Assembly: GCA_949127925.1 (NCBI GenBank)
Contig: CASBQX010000230.1
Coordinates: 1 to 13,064, forward strand
Source: Synechococcales cyanobacterium PMM_0002
GTDB lineage: Bacteria; Cyanobacteriota; Cyanobacteriia; Elainellales; Elainellaceae
Direction: 5' to 3'
Length of the DNA stretch: 13,064 nt
Shown here piece by piece: positions 1 through 6,767 of this stretch. The translations under genes and the position numbers were made by a program. The number at the start of each line of letters is the position of its first letter. Position 1 is the stretch's first letter. The notes under the pieces are model-generated. The model ran no database searches and was not told the DNA's origin. It saw nothing but the letters and a program-made list of their open reading frames with translations.

Positions 1-137
1 AAGAGTGCGGTAATTCAGTCAATGAGTAGAGTGAATGCCACCCCGTCATTGCCAAACCAAAACTCTTCTCTCTGGAAGCTGGAAACGCTTCTTTGGCATT
101 ATCTCACTGTTTTTCAGGTAACTGCTTAACCGATTTC

Positions 138-168
138 TTGAGGATTGGGAGAACGAACAGGGTAGAAT
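138..168 (+). promoter_or_regulatory. Candidate sigma-70 promoter for the histidine phosphatase gene
   Basis: TTGAGG at 138-143 and TAGAAT at 163-168 are separated by 19 bp, which is long but tolerated. Transcription from here would start near 175, after the ATG at 93, so the longest reading of the downstream frame could not be made from this transcript. This is pattern matching only; spacing and -35 are imperfect. Confidence 0.3.
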
Positions 169-203
169 GCTCCTGTTTGGGCGATCGCTTCCCATTCGTG
201 ATC

Positions 204-227
204 GATTCACACCTAGATTCACACCTA
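204..227 (+). repeat. Perfect 12-bp tandem duplication
   Basis: GATTCACACCTA occurs twice back to back (204-215 and 216-227) immediately before the probable ribosome-binding site. The unit length is a multiple of three, so it does not disturb the reading frame if the longer protein were made. It looks like a recent slippage duplication in the leader. Confidence 0.85.
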
Positions 228-248
228 ATATTCCTGGAGGGTATCGCC

Positions 249-1592
249 CTGGCTACTCGCGTCATCTTAGTGCGTCATGGCATCAGCACTTACAACGTTT
301 TGGGCAAAGTTCAGGGGCACTGCGACGAGTCCACCCTGACTGATGAAGGGCGCGAGGGCGCGCGTCGAGTTGGCCTCGCCCTTCAGGGAATCCGCTTTAA
401 TGCCGCCTACAGCAGCACCTTAAAACGGGCAAAATCAACCGCTGAAATTATCCTCTCGACCGTAGACCAGCCGCCCGTGCTTCAGTTCACCGATGACCTG
501 AAGGAAATTAATTTGAGTGATTGGGAAGGGATGGCGTTTGACGAGGTGAAGCGACAGTTTCCGGACGCCTATCGACTGTGGCGCGATCGCCCCCACGAAT
601 TGCAAATGCAGCGGTCTACTCCCGACGGCCTGCAACCCTTTTATCCCGTGCCTGCTCTGTATGACCAAGCGCGGCAGTTTTGGCAGACTGTGCTACCAGC
701 CCACGAGGGAGAAACCATCTTGCTGGTGGCTCACAGCGGCATCAACCGTGCCCTAATTTGCACTGCTGTGGGGCTAGAAGCGACGAATTACCCGGCCTTT
801 GGGCAAATGAACTGCGCCATCAACGTCCTCAACTTCTCGGGCAAACTGGGTCAGCCCGTGCAGCTCGAATCCGTCAACCTGACGGCGCATTTAGATAAAC
901 CGTTGCCCACGCAGCGAGCAGGGCAAACAGGCCCTCGGCTGCTGCTGGTGCGGCATGGCGAAACCGATTGGAACCGGGAGAAGCGGTTTCAGGGGCAAAT
1001 AGACGTGCCGCTGAATGAACAAGGTCGCCGTCAGTCTGAAAAAGCCGCTGCGTTTCTTGAACATGTAACGATCGACCGAGCCGTGAGTAGCCCCATGCTG
1101 CGCCCCAAGGAAACGGCAGAAATTATTCTCCAGTCTCGATCTCATATTCCCCTAGAGCTAGACGAGCGCCTCTGCGAAATTAGCCATGGACTCTGGGAAG
1201 GCAAGCTGGAAGAAGAAATTCAGGACGTCTATGCCGATGAGCTGGCTGCCTGGAAAGACGCGCCAGAAACCGTGCAGATGCCGGCTGGAGAGAACTTGCA
1301 GCAGGTTTGGGAACGGGCGATCGCATCCTGGGACTCGATTGTGGCCACGGCACCCACCGATCGACCCACTACCACCCTGGTGGTGGCTCACGATGCGATC
1401 AACAAAGCCATCCTCTGCTACTTGGTCAACCGAGGCGCTAGCCACTTCTGGACGTTCAAGCAGGGCAACTGCGCTGTCACCGTCATCGATTACCCCAAAG
1501 GTGCTGGCAGCACGCCTGTGATGCAAGCGCTCAACATCACCACCCATCTCGATAGCGGCGTGTTAGACCGCACAGCGGCAGGGGCGCTGTAG
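249..1592 (+). CDS. Histidine phosphatase family protein, two tandem phosphoglycerate mutase-like domains
   Basis: This belongs to the histidine phosphatase (phosphoglycerate mutase-like) superfamily and is duplicated within one chain. Counting from a CTG start at 249 (447 aa), domain 1 begins at once with VRHGISTYN (catalytic His10) and ends with VAHSG. Domain 2 begins near residue 230 with VRHGETDWN (His236) and ends with VAHDA. Both halves keep the RHG histidine, an SSxxxRxxxTAEII helix, an acidic proton-donor region (DWEG, LWEG) and the second histidine, so both may be active. The start is inferred: GGAGG at 236-240 lies 8 nt before CTG, and homology begins at this codon. An ATG at 93 or GTG at 198 are the conventional alternatives. 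Substrate is not readable; members in cyanobacteria include metal-independent phosphoserine phosphatases as well as phosphoglycerate mutase-like enzymes. The next gene follows after 3 nt, indicating an operon. Confidence 0.9.
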   Translation: MATRVILVRHGISTYNVLGKVQGHCDESTLTDEGREGARRVGLALQGIRFNAAYSSTLKRAKSTAEIILSTVDQPPVLQFTDDLKEINLSDWEGMAFDEVKRQFPDAYRLWRDRPHELQMQRSTPDGLQPFYPVPALYDQARQFWQTVLPAHEGETILLVAHSGINRALICTAVGLEATNYPAFGQMNCAINVLNFSGKLGQPVQLESVNLTAHLDKPLPTQRAGQTGPRLLLVRHGETDWNREKRFQGQIDVPLNEQGRRQSEKAAAFLEHVTIDRAVSSPMLRPKETAEIILQSRSHIPLELDERLCEISHGLWEGKLEEEIQDVYADELAAWKDAPETVQMPAGENLQQVWERAIASWDSIVATAPTDRPTTTLVVAHDAINKAILCYLVNRGASHFWTFKQGNCAVTVIDYPKGAGSTPVMQALNITTHLDSGVLDRTAAGAL

Positions 1593-1595
1593 CGG

Positions 1596-2846
1596 ATGTC
1601 CATTGACCTACTGCGCCAGGTGCGGCTGCTCGATCCGGTTCGTCATGGCGATCGGGTGACGGATGTGTTGATTGTGGACGGCTGGATTCGGGCGATCGCT
1701 CCCCAGATTTCTGCCCCCGCCGAGGCAGTGGTGCAAGACTGCACCGGGTTAGTCCTGGGGCCAGGACTAGTTGATTTGTATAGCCATTCGGGTGAGCCGG
1801 GGTTTGAGTCCCGAGAAACGCTAGATGCTCTGATGGCGGCGGCAGCGGCGGGAGGGTTTACGCGGCTAACGCTATTGCCGACCACAAGCCCTGCGGTGGA
1901 CAATGCTGCCATGGTGCAGTGGCTGCGATCGCACGTCCAGTTACCATCGCCGCAGATCCAGTGCTGGGGGGCGCTGACCGTTGGGGCAGCGGGGCAGCAA
2001 ATGGCCGAGCTGGCCGAGTTGGCAGAGTCGGGCATTGTCGGATTTGCCGATGGGATGCCGATTCAAAATTGGGGACTGCTGCGGCGATCGCTAGAATATG
2101 CCCAGGCTCTAGGAAAACCGATCGCGCTGGCCTGCTGTGACCTGCAACTGCGCGGCAACGGCGTCATGCGAGAAGGCTCCGATTCGATCCGGATGGGGCT
2201 ACCGGGTGCGCCTGCGATCGCCGAGACTGCCGCCCTAGCTGCCCTGCTGGAATGTGTAGAGCAAATTGGTACTCCTGTGCATCTCATGCGGGTTTCGACC
2301 GCTCGCAGCGTGGAGCTAATTGCCCAAGCCAAAGCTCGCCACTTGCCGATTACCGCCAGCACCACCTGGATGCATCTGCTGCTCAATACCCAAGCCCTGC
2401 AACGCTATGACCCAAATTTGCGCCTAGAGCCGCCATTGGGCACCCCAGCAGACCAAGCTGCCCTGATTCAAGCGGTGAACGATGGCGTGATTGAGGCGAT
2501 CGCCATCGACCATTGCCCCTATACCTACGAAGAAAAAACGGTGCCCTTTGCCGAAGCCCCAGCAGGCGCGATTGGCCTAGAGCTGGCGCTACCGCTGCTG
2601 TGGCAGCACCTGGTCACGTCAGGAAAACTCTCAGCACTGACTCTCTGGCGCACTCTCAGCAGCGATCCCAGCCGTTGCCTGCACCAGCCACCTGCTGCGG
2701 TGGAGGTGGATGCGATCGCTGAGCTGACGCTGTTTGACCCCCACCATCCCTGGCTAGTTTCAGGAAAAACGCTCAAATCCCTTGCCCGCAATACACCCTG
2801 GCTAGGCCAAGAGATTGTTGGACGAGTGATCCAAACCTGGGGATAG
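1596..2846 (+). CDS. Dihydroorotase-like amidohydrolase, probably non-catalytic
   Basis: The 416-aa protein has the class I dihydroorotase/allantoinase layout: an N-terminal beta-sandwich part, the metal-site strand near 60, an ADG segment near 152, an IDHCPY segment near 305 and a C-terminal beta-sandwich tail. It aligns with PyrC throughout, but key residues differ. The HxHxREPG signature is DLYSHSGEPG (residues 60-69): the first His is Tyr62 and the substrate-binding Arg is Gly66. The usual HAED is ACCD (179-182), and the third metal His in 'HxxHVST' is Arg232 (HLMRVST). His64 and Asp305 remain. Family knowledge: inactive dihydroorotase homologues (for example Pseudomonas pDHO) serve as scaffolds for aspartate transcarbamoylase. 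I infer a non-catalytic or altered role here; pyrB is not in the window. It starts 3 nt after the phosphatase stop, so it is probably translationally coupled to it. Standard pipelines may call it pyrC. Confidence 0.88.
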   Translation: MSIDLLRQVRLLDPVRHGDRVTDVLIVDGWIRAIAPQISAPAEAVVQDCTGLVLGPGLVDLYSHSGEPGFESRETLDALMAAAAAGGFTRLTLLPTTSPAVDNAAMVQWLRSHVQLPSPQIQCWGALTVGAAGQQMAELAELAESGIVGFADGMPIQNWGLLRRSLEYAQALGKPIALACCDLQLRGNGVMREGSDSIRMGLPGAPAIAETAALAALLECVEQIGTPVHLMRVSTARSVELIAQAKARHLPITASTTWMHLLLNTQALQRYDPNLRLEPPLGTPADQAALIQAVNDGVIEAIAIDHCPYTYEEKTVPFAEAPAGAIGLELALPLLWQHLVTSGKLSALTLWRTLSSDPSRCLHQPPAAVEVDAIAELTLFDPHHPWLVSGKTLKSLARNTPWLGQEIVGRVIQTWG

Positions 2847-2936
2847 TCCGTGATTGAGTGTGGCCAGATGTCTGCTGGGGAGCGAGGGAGTGTTGAATTG
2901 ATCGGCTAACTTAAAACTCAAAACTTATTCCAGTTT

Positions 2937-3614
2937 CTACGGCTGTGTCTGAGGCTGTGCCGGGGGCGCTGCTGCGGGCGGTGTCGGGGGCTGCGTCTGA
3001 TCTTGATAGGCGGGATCGGGGCTAATCTCTCCCACACGGGCAGGAGGCCAGAAGCGCACGACCGCACGACCGATGATATTTTGCTTGGGAACGTAGCCCC
3101 AAAAGTGGCTGTCGTAGCTGTTGTTGCGATTATCACCCAGTACCAAATAAGCATCGGGAGGCACCACTTCGGGACCCCATTGATAGTCGGGAGGTGATTC
3201 GATGTAGCTTTCGGAAATCGGTTCGTTGTTGATGTACACTCGCTCGTTCATCACTTCTACCGTTTCACCCGGCAAGCCAATCACCCGCTTAATAAAAGCA
3301 TCTTTCAGGCTAGGATTTTGCTGCTTTAGCTGATCGGTCGGCTGAAAGACAATAATGTCTCCCCGATTAGGTTTCTGAAAGTGGTAGCTGACTTTTTCTA
3401 CAATCAGTCGATCATTTATTTCTAGCGTCGGCAGCATCGATTCCGAAGGAATGTAGCGAGCCTCGGCCACAAACGTTCGAATGCCTAGCGCCAGAAAAAC
3501 GCTCAACCCAATAGTTTTGATGGCTTCTACCCAGGGGTTTTCAGAAGGCTGTGGGGCGGCGACAGGTTGGCCAGAGGGATTTTCAGGCACGTTAGGATTG
3601 GATTGACTAGACAT
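2937..3614 (-). CDS. lepB: Signal peptidase I
   Basis: Type I signal peptidase that removes Sec/Tat signal peptides at the plasma or thylakoid membrane. The 225-aa chain has a Pro/Ser/Gln-rich cytoplasmic N-terminus (1-27), one membrane segment (about 33-50) and the S26 peptidase boxes in order. Box B is PSESMLPTL with nucleophile Ser59, box C is RGDIIVF, box D is KRVIGLPGE with general base Lys109, and box E is GDNRNNSYDS (160-169). The size and single N-terminal anchor match cyanobacterial and plastid enzymes. The last 28 residues (after ISPD) form a Pro/Gln/Ala-rich tail that the fold does not need. The ATG at 3614 has no obvious Shine-Dalgarno sequence. The gene converges on the dihydroorotase-like gene with 90 bp between their stops, and its upstream region contains 16-bp degenerate repeats. 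Confidence 0.96.
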   Translation of the reverse strand: MSSQSNPNVPENPSGQPVAAPQPSENPWVEAIKTIGLSVFLALGIRTFVAEARYIPSESMLPTLEINDRLIVEKVSYHFQKPNRGDIIVFQPTDQLKQQNPSLKDAFIKRVIGLPGETVEVMNERVYINNEPISESYIESPPDYQWGPEVVPPDAYLVLGDNRNNSYDSHFWGYVPKQNIIGRAVVRFWPPARVGEISPDPAYQDQTQPPTPPAAAPPAQPQTQP

Positions 3615-3649
3615 TCGTAAATGAATAACAGAACGTGGATGGACAGTGC

Positions 3650-3720
3650 GTTAGACGCTAGATCGGTTAAGCGCCAGGTAGGTTAGACGCTAGATAGACA
3701 GTGCGTTAGAAGCGTAATCT
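3650..3720. repeat. Degenerate 16-bp tandem repeat array upstream of lepB
   Basis: Four units begin with GTTA(G/A): GTTAGACGCTAGATCG (3650-3665), GTTAAGCGCCAGGTAG (3666-3681), GTTAGACGCTAGATAG (3682-3697) and GTTAGAAGCGTAATCT (3705-3720). A 7-bp insertion, ACAGTGC, separates the last two. The flank GACAGTGCGTTAGA occurs both at 3642-3655 and 3697-3710, so a larger unit may have been duplicated. The array starts 36 bp upstream of the lepB start codon. Confidence 0.75.
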
Positions 3721-3897
3721 AGGGCAGTGGCCAGCGGTCAGAAACTGAGCCAGTGGATTTACTGTAAGCTATCCACGCCCCTGTAACCTGCCCAATACAT
3801 CCACACGATAGACCAATTTTTGCCAAACGACACTGCTGCTTGATCCAGATTCAGGGTTGGATTCAAGTTTTCTCAAGGCGGCGCACCGGATGTCTAT

Positions 3898-3931
3898 GGC
3901 CGTGGTGCATGGTGCAAGGGTGGCCACGGCC
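3898..3931 (-). terminator. Hairpin past the ndbB-like stop, candidate terminator
   Basis: GGCCGTGG (3898-3905) and CCACGGCC (3924-3931) form a perfect 8-bp GC-rich stem with an 18-nt loop. It lies 10 nt after the ndbB-like stop codon on the minus strand. There is no U-run, so it may be a transcript-end stabiliser rather than a classic intrinsic terminator. Confidence 0.5.
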
Positions 3932-3941
3932 TGAGACCCGA

Positions 3942-5135
3942 TTACCGCGCCAGTAAATCGCGCAGCGGTTTGGTGACCCAGTTTAGCCCCACGCGCAGCT
4001 GGTGGTCAAAGGTGGGCATCCGATACAGGTAAGCGAGACGACGGACGATGTAGGCAGCAGACCCGTCCAGCTTGACGCCCATTCCCGTCAGAGTCGCTTC
4101 GGTATTGCCCAGCGCCAGCATTTCGCCCAGGTGCTGATAGCGGAATGGCAGGAGCGGGCGATCGCTCAACGAGGCCCAGATATTCCAGCCAGCATAGTCG
4201 GCTTGTTGAAAGGCCACTTGGGCATTGGCGGGCACTAGCTGCCCTTCAGCATCACGGCAGTCGGCTAGGTCACCCAGGGCAAAAATGTCGGGGCGATCGA
4301 CGACCTGTAGCGTTGGGCAAACGACCAGTTGGCCGCGCTCGTTATGCTTCAGCGGCAGGGCTTTGACCACATCAGGCACTTGAGTCCCCACTGTCCACAT
4401 CACCACATCCACGGGCAGTGTGTCTACGTTGCCCTTATATTCCAGTGTGATCGTGTCAGCGCCAATTGATGCGACTTTGGTTTCCAAATCGACCCAAACG
4501 CCGCGTTTTTCCAGGGCTTTAGTAGCTGTTTCGCGATTATACTCTGGCGATGTTCTCAGAATTTGATCGCTCAGTTCGACTAGACGGACTCGACCGCGAT
4601 CGCCCAACCGATCGGCCAGCTTACAGGCCAGCTCGACGCCGCTGTAGCCACCGCCTACCACTGCCACTCGAATCCGATCGACGGGTGAGGCTTCTAGCAC
4701 CCGCAATCGCTCTTGTAGGCGATAGACATCGTCGATGGTACGGAAGGCGATCGCATGTTCGGCGGTGCCCGGAGCCATCGTCAGCGGCGTCTCTCCGCCC
4801 AGCGCTAGCACCAGCCGATCGTAGGGCAACACTTGCTCGTCGGCCAGGTAGACCCGCTGCGCCTCTGGGTCGATCCCGGTAACTGCCGTCTGGTGAAACT
4901 GGATCCCTGTGGTGGCCAGCAGTTCAGAAAACGGTGGGGCAACTTCCCAGGTTTGCAGTTCTCCCGTCAACAATTCGTATAGCAGAGGCAAAAAGACAAA
5001 GCGATCGCGCTGATCGACCAGTACAATTTCCGGTTTTTGCAACGGTTCCCACGGCAGTTGGCTGAGGCGAAGGGCGGTATATAGCCCACCAAAGCCACCC
5101 CCAAGAATGCAGATACGGGCAGGTTGTTGGGTCAT
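3942..5135 (-). CDS. ndbB: Type II NAD(P)H:quinone oxidoreductase, NdbB-like
   Basis: FAD-dependent pyridine nucleotide oxidoreductase of the NDH-2 type, 397 aa. The FAD-binding Rossmann motif GGGFGG sits at 12-17 followed by an acidic strand end. A second dinucleotide motif, GGGYSG (161-166), ends in VELSD with Glu187, which usually favours NADH over NADPH. An ALGDLAD motif (286-292) contacts the flavin, and a C-terminal amphipathic tail fits peripheral membrane binding. The N-terminal run through LVDQRDRFVFLPLLYELLTGE resembles Synechocystis slr1743 (NdbB) and plant NDC1. That family is linked to plastoquinone redox and to reduction of the demethylated precursor in phylloquinone synthesis. 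Assignment to NdbB rather than NdbA/C is by recalled similarity. No Shine-Dalgarno is seen. The gene begins 55 bp after the PLD gene on the same strand and may share its transcript. Confidence 0.85.
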   Translation of the reverse strand: MTQQPARICILGGGFGGLYTALRLSQLPWEPLQKPEIVLVDQRDRFVFLPLLYELLTGELQTWEVAPPFSELLATTGIQFHQTAVTGIDPEAQRVYLADEQVLPYDRLVLALGGETPLTMAPGTAEHAIAFRTIDDVYRLQERLRVLEASPVDRIRVAVVGGGYSGVELACKLADRLGDRGRVRLVELSDQILRTSPEYNRETATKALEKRGVWVDLETKVASIGADTITLEYKGNVDTLPVDVVMWTVGTQVPDVVKALPLKHNERGQLVVCPTLQVVDRPDIFALGDLADCRDAEGQLVPANAQVAFQQADYAGWNIWASLSDRPLLPFRYQHLGEMLALGNTEATLTGMGVKLDGSAAYIVRRLAYLYRMPTFDHQLRVGLNWVTKPLRDLLAR

Positions 5136-5190
5136 GGGAGAGAATTTCTGAATGCAGTCGGTCTATTTCAGGATAACGCGGTCAGAAGGG

Positions 5191-6642
5191 TTAAGGGGTG
5201 AACGGCAGCCCGTGGGCTGAGCGACAGCGAGCGTTTTCCTGACGTGCCTTTTGCTGTAGCCAAGTCGGCACGCCCAGCGCTGCCGTTGCATAGAGCCGTT
5301 CAAATTCGCGTTGAAAATGGGTAGCTACCGTGGGGTTGTCGATCACCAGCAAATCCTCGTCGTTGCTGTGGTTAGCCGCCGCGCTCCAATTCTGGGAGCC
5401 TGTGATCACACGCATCGCGTCGATGATGGCAAATTTGTGGTGCAGCAAGTCGCCCTCCGGTAAGGTAGGCGTCCCAACGCTGGCGATCGCCCTGCGCCAT
5501 GGCTGATTCCCCAGCTCCAGCCGGCATCTTTGGTCTGGCATCGCTACTCCCAGCATGTCTAGAGCTTCACTATAGGAGCGAAAGGCAAACCCCGATTCGA
5601 TTAGCGCTCGCACCTGAACGCCTCGCTGGTGCAATGTTTCCAACCCATTGCTGAGGGCTTGATCAGAAAACACAAATAGAGCCAGATCAATCTGCCGGGT
5701 GGCCACAGAGAGCGATCGCCCAATCAACCCATTGACGCTCTCGTCCCAAGTGCGGGCAGACGAGGTGGGTGAAAACTGCACCGTCACCCGTGAGCCAGCA
5801 GCGAGCTGAATCGAACGGGCACGGCGGTAGGGTTTCTGCAAGCCAAACTGGCTATCGGTCAGCTTCCCTGGGCCATCTCCCCACATCAAGTTGAACTCGT
5901 CTGTAAACAGTTGAGCTACAGCCGGACTCTGAATCTGCACCAAATGATTGGCATTGCCCTGGGTCTCGGGGGCAGCAAAATCACCGTGAATGTCTGAGGT
6001 CGTAAAATTTGCCGACCCTAGCAGCAGCCGTTGCCCGTCTACCACGATAAATTTGTGGTGCATCAAGTCGCTGCCTTTGGAGCCATCGGCGGTGTCGTCC
6101 AAAATCGGCACTTGAGAGGTCTGTAATACTACCAGGGCATCATTTTTGGCAATTTCGTCGGCAGCTAGCAGGCCGTCGTGGTTGGTGTCGATCAGCTGGA
6201 TTCCTTCCCGATAGCGGTGGCGATCGCGCTCCTCTAGTTGCTCTGCATCTGGCGAAGACACACTGCTGAATGGGTGATTGTAGGTATTTTCCAAAATCAC
6301 CCGCACCTTGACGCCTGCCTGCTGTCGCTGCTGGAGGGCGGCCGCAATCTGAGGCAACCGCAGCTCCTGCACCGCCACATCTACCGAAACCTGCGCTGCT
6401 CCAATGGCCTCTACAATCACCTGCTCCAAATCATCGCCCAGCCGCTCCTGGTGCCGATATGGCTCTCGATATAGCGATGCCTGCGAATGGTTGAAATAGA
6501 CCTGAATCAGCGGATCTTGCGGCAGTAGCGGTTGAGGCAAGTGAGCTGCCCCTCGTTGCCGCCAGCTGATCCCTAGGCACAGCAGCAACCCAACCAAAAC
6601 CCACAGTAGAACCCGCAGCCAAATCGCGGATGGTAAACGCAT
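5191..6642 (-). CDS. Phospholipase D-superfamily protein with N-terminal anchor and an EF-hand-like loop
   Basis: A 483-aa protein with two complete HKD catalytic motifs: HHKFIVVD (His195, Lys197, Asp202) followed by GSANF, and HHKFAIID (His401, Lys403, Asp408) followed by GSQNW. This is the arrangement of a monomeric two-motif phosphodiesterase/phosphatidyltransferase (cardiolipin synthase, PLD or nuclease-like). Residues 9-26 are hydrophobic after a basic start (MRLPSAIWLR), suggesting a signal anchor or signal peptide and an extracytoplasmic catalytic part. Between the first beta-alpha segment and HKD1 lies DTNHDGLLAADE (152-163), which fits a 12-residue EF-hand calcium loop (Asp1, Asn3, Asp5, Gly6, Glu12). 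The substrate cannot be told from sequence; phospholipids or nucleic acid are both possible. The 125-bp upstream gap contains repeats and a small hairpin. Downstream, the ndbB-like gene starts after 55 bp. Confidence 0.9.
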   Translation of the reverse strand: MRLPSAIWLRVLLWVLVGLLLCLGISWRQRGAAHLPQPLLPQDPLIQVYFNHSQASLYREPYRHQERLGDDLEQVIVEAIGAAQVSVDVAVQELRLPQIAAALQQRQQAGVKVRVILENTYNHPFSSVSSPDAEQLEERDRHRYREGIQLIDTNHDGLLAADEIAKNDALVVLQTSQVPILDDTADGSKGSDLMHHKFIVVDGQRLLLGSANFTTSDIHGDFAAPETQGNANHLVQIQSPAVAQLFTDEFNLMWGDGPGKLTDSQFGLQKPYRRARSIQLAAGSRVTVQFSPTSSARTWDESVNGLIGRSLSVATRQIDLALFVFSDQALSNGLETLHQRGVQVRALIESGFAFRSYSEALDMLGVAMPDQRCRLELGNQPWRRAIASVGTPTLPEGDLLHHKFAIIDAMRVITGSQNWSAAANHSNDEDLLVIDNPTVATHFQREFERLYATAALGVPTWLQQKARQENARCRSAHGLPFTP

Positions 6643-6660
6643 AGCCGGGGCACCCTCAAC

Positions 6661-6716
6661 AACGACGAACCGGGTCGTTCTCGACCTAGCTCGATCTAGA
6701 TACTTAATCGATCTAG
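6661..6716. repeat. Short repeats and hairpin upstream of the PLD gene
   Basis: AACGAC (6661-6666) and GTCGTT (6674-6679) form a 6-bp stem with a 7-nt loop, 19 to 37 nt before the PLD start codon. Next to it are three copies of TCGA(C/T)CTAG at 6681-6689, 6691-6699 and 6708-6716. The gap belongs to the PLD promoter or leader, so these could be binding sites, but spacing is irregular. Confidence 0.5.
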
Positions 6717-6767
6717 TAGTGCCCGAGGAATGGCAGAAGGTAACGCTGGACTAGACTCAGCCCATCC

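Larger units (their letters stand above)
1..248. other. 5' intergenic/leader region before the histidine phosphatase
   Basis: No gene is supported here. The reading frame of the downstream phosphatase stays open back to an ATG at 93, but the extra 52 residues do not look like part of the fold and precede the first conserved strand. The stretch holds a candidate promoter (138-168), a HIP1 octamer at 181-188, a perfect 12-bp tandem duplication (204-227) and a Shine-Dalgarno-like GGAGG at 236-240. Confidence 0.6.
3615..3941. other. Intergenic region between lepB and the ndbB-like gene
   Basis: This 327-bp stretch contains no supported gene. It should hold the lepB promoter (minus strand), but I see no convincing -10/-35 pair. 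It contains a four-unit degenerate repeat at 3650-3720 and, at the other end, an inverted repeat at 3898-3931 just past the ndbB-like stop codon. Confidence 0.6.

Noticed and set aside
33..101. Inverted repeat AATGCCA ... TGGCATT near the left edge
   Set aside because: The 7-bp arms are 55 bp apart, which is not a convincing hairpin or operator.
93..248. N-terminal extension of the phosphatase from an ATG at 93
   Set aside because: The 52 extra residues include a duplicated DSHL from a DNA-level repeat and precede the conserved start of the domain; a candidate promoter lies inside it.
1158..1547. 129-codon open frame on the minus strand
   Set aside because: It is fully inside the second phosphatase domain, which has clear catalytic motifs on the plus strand.
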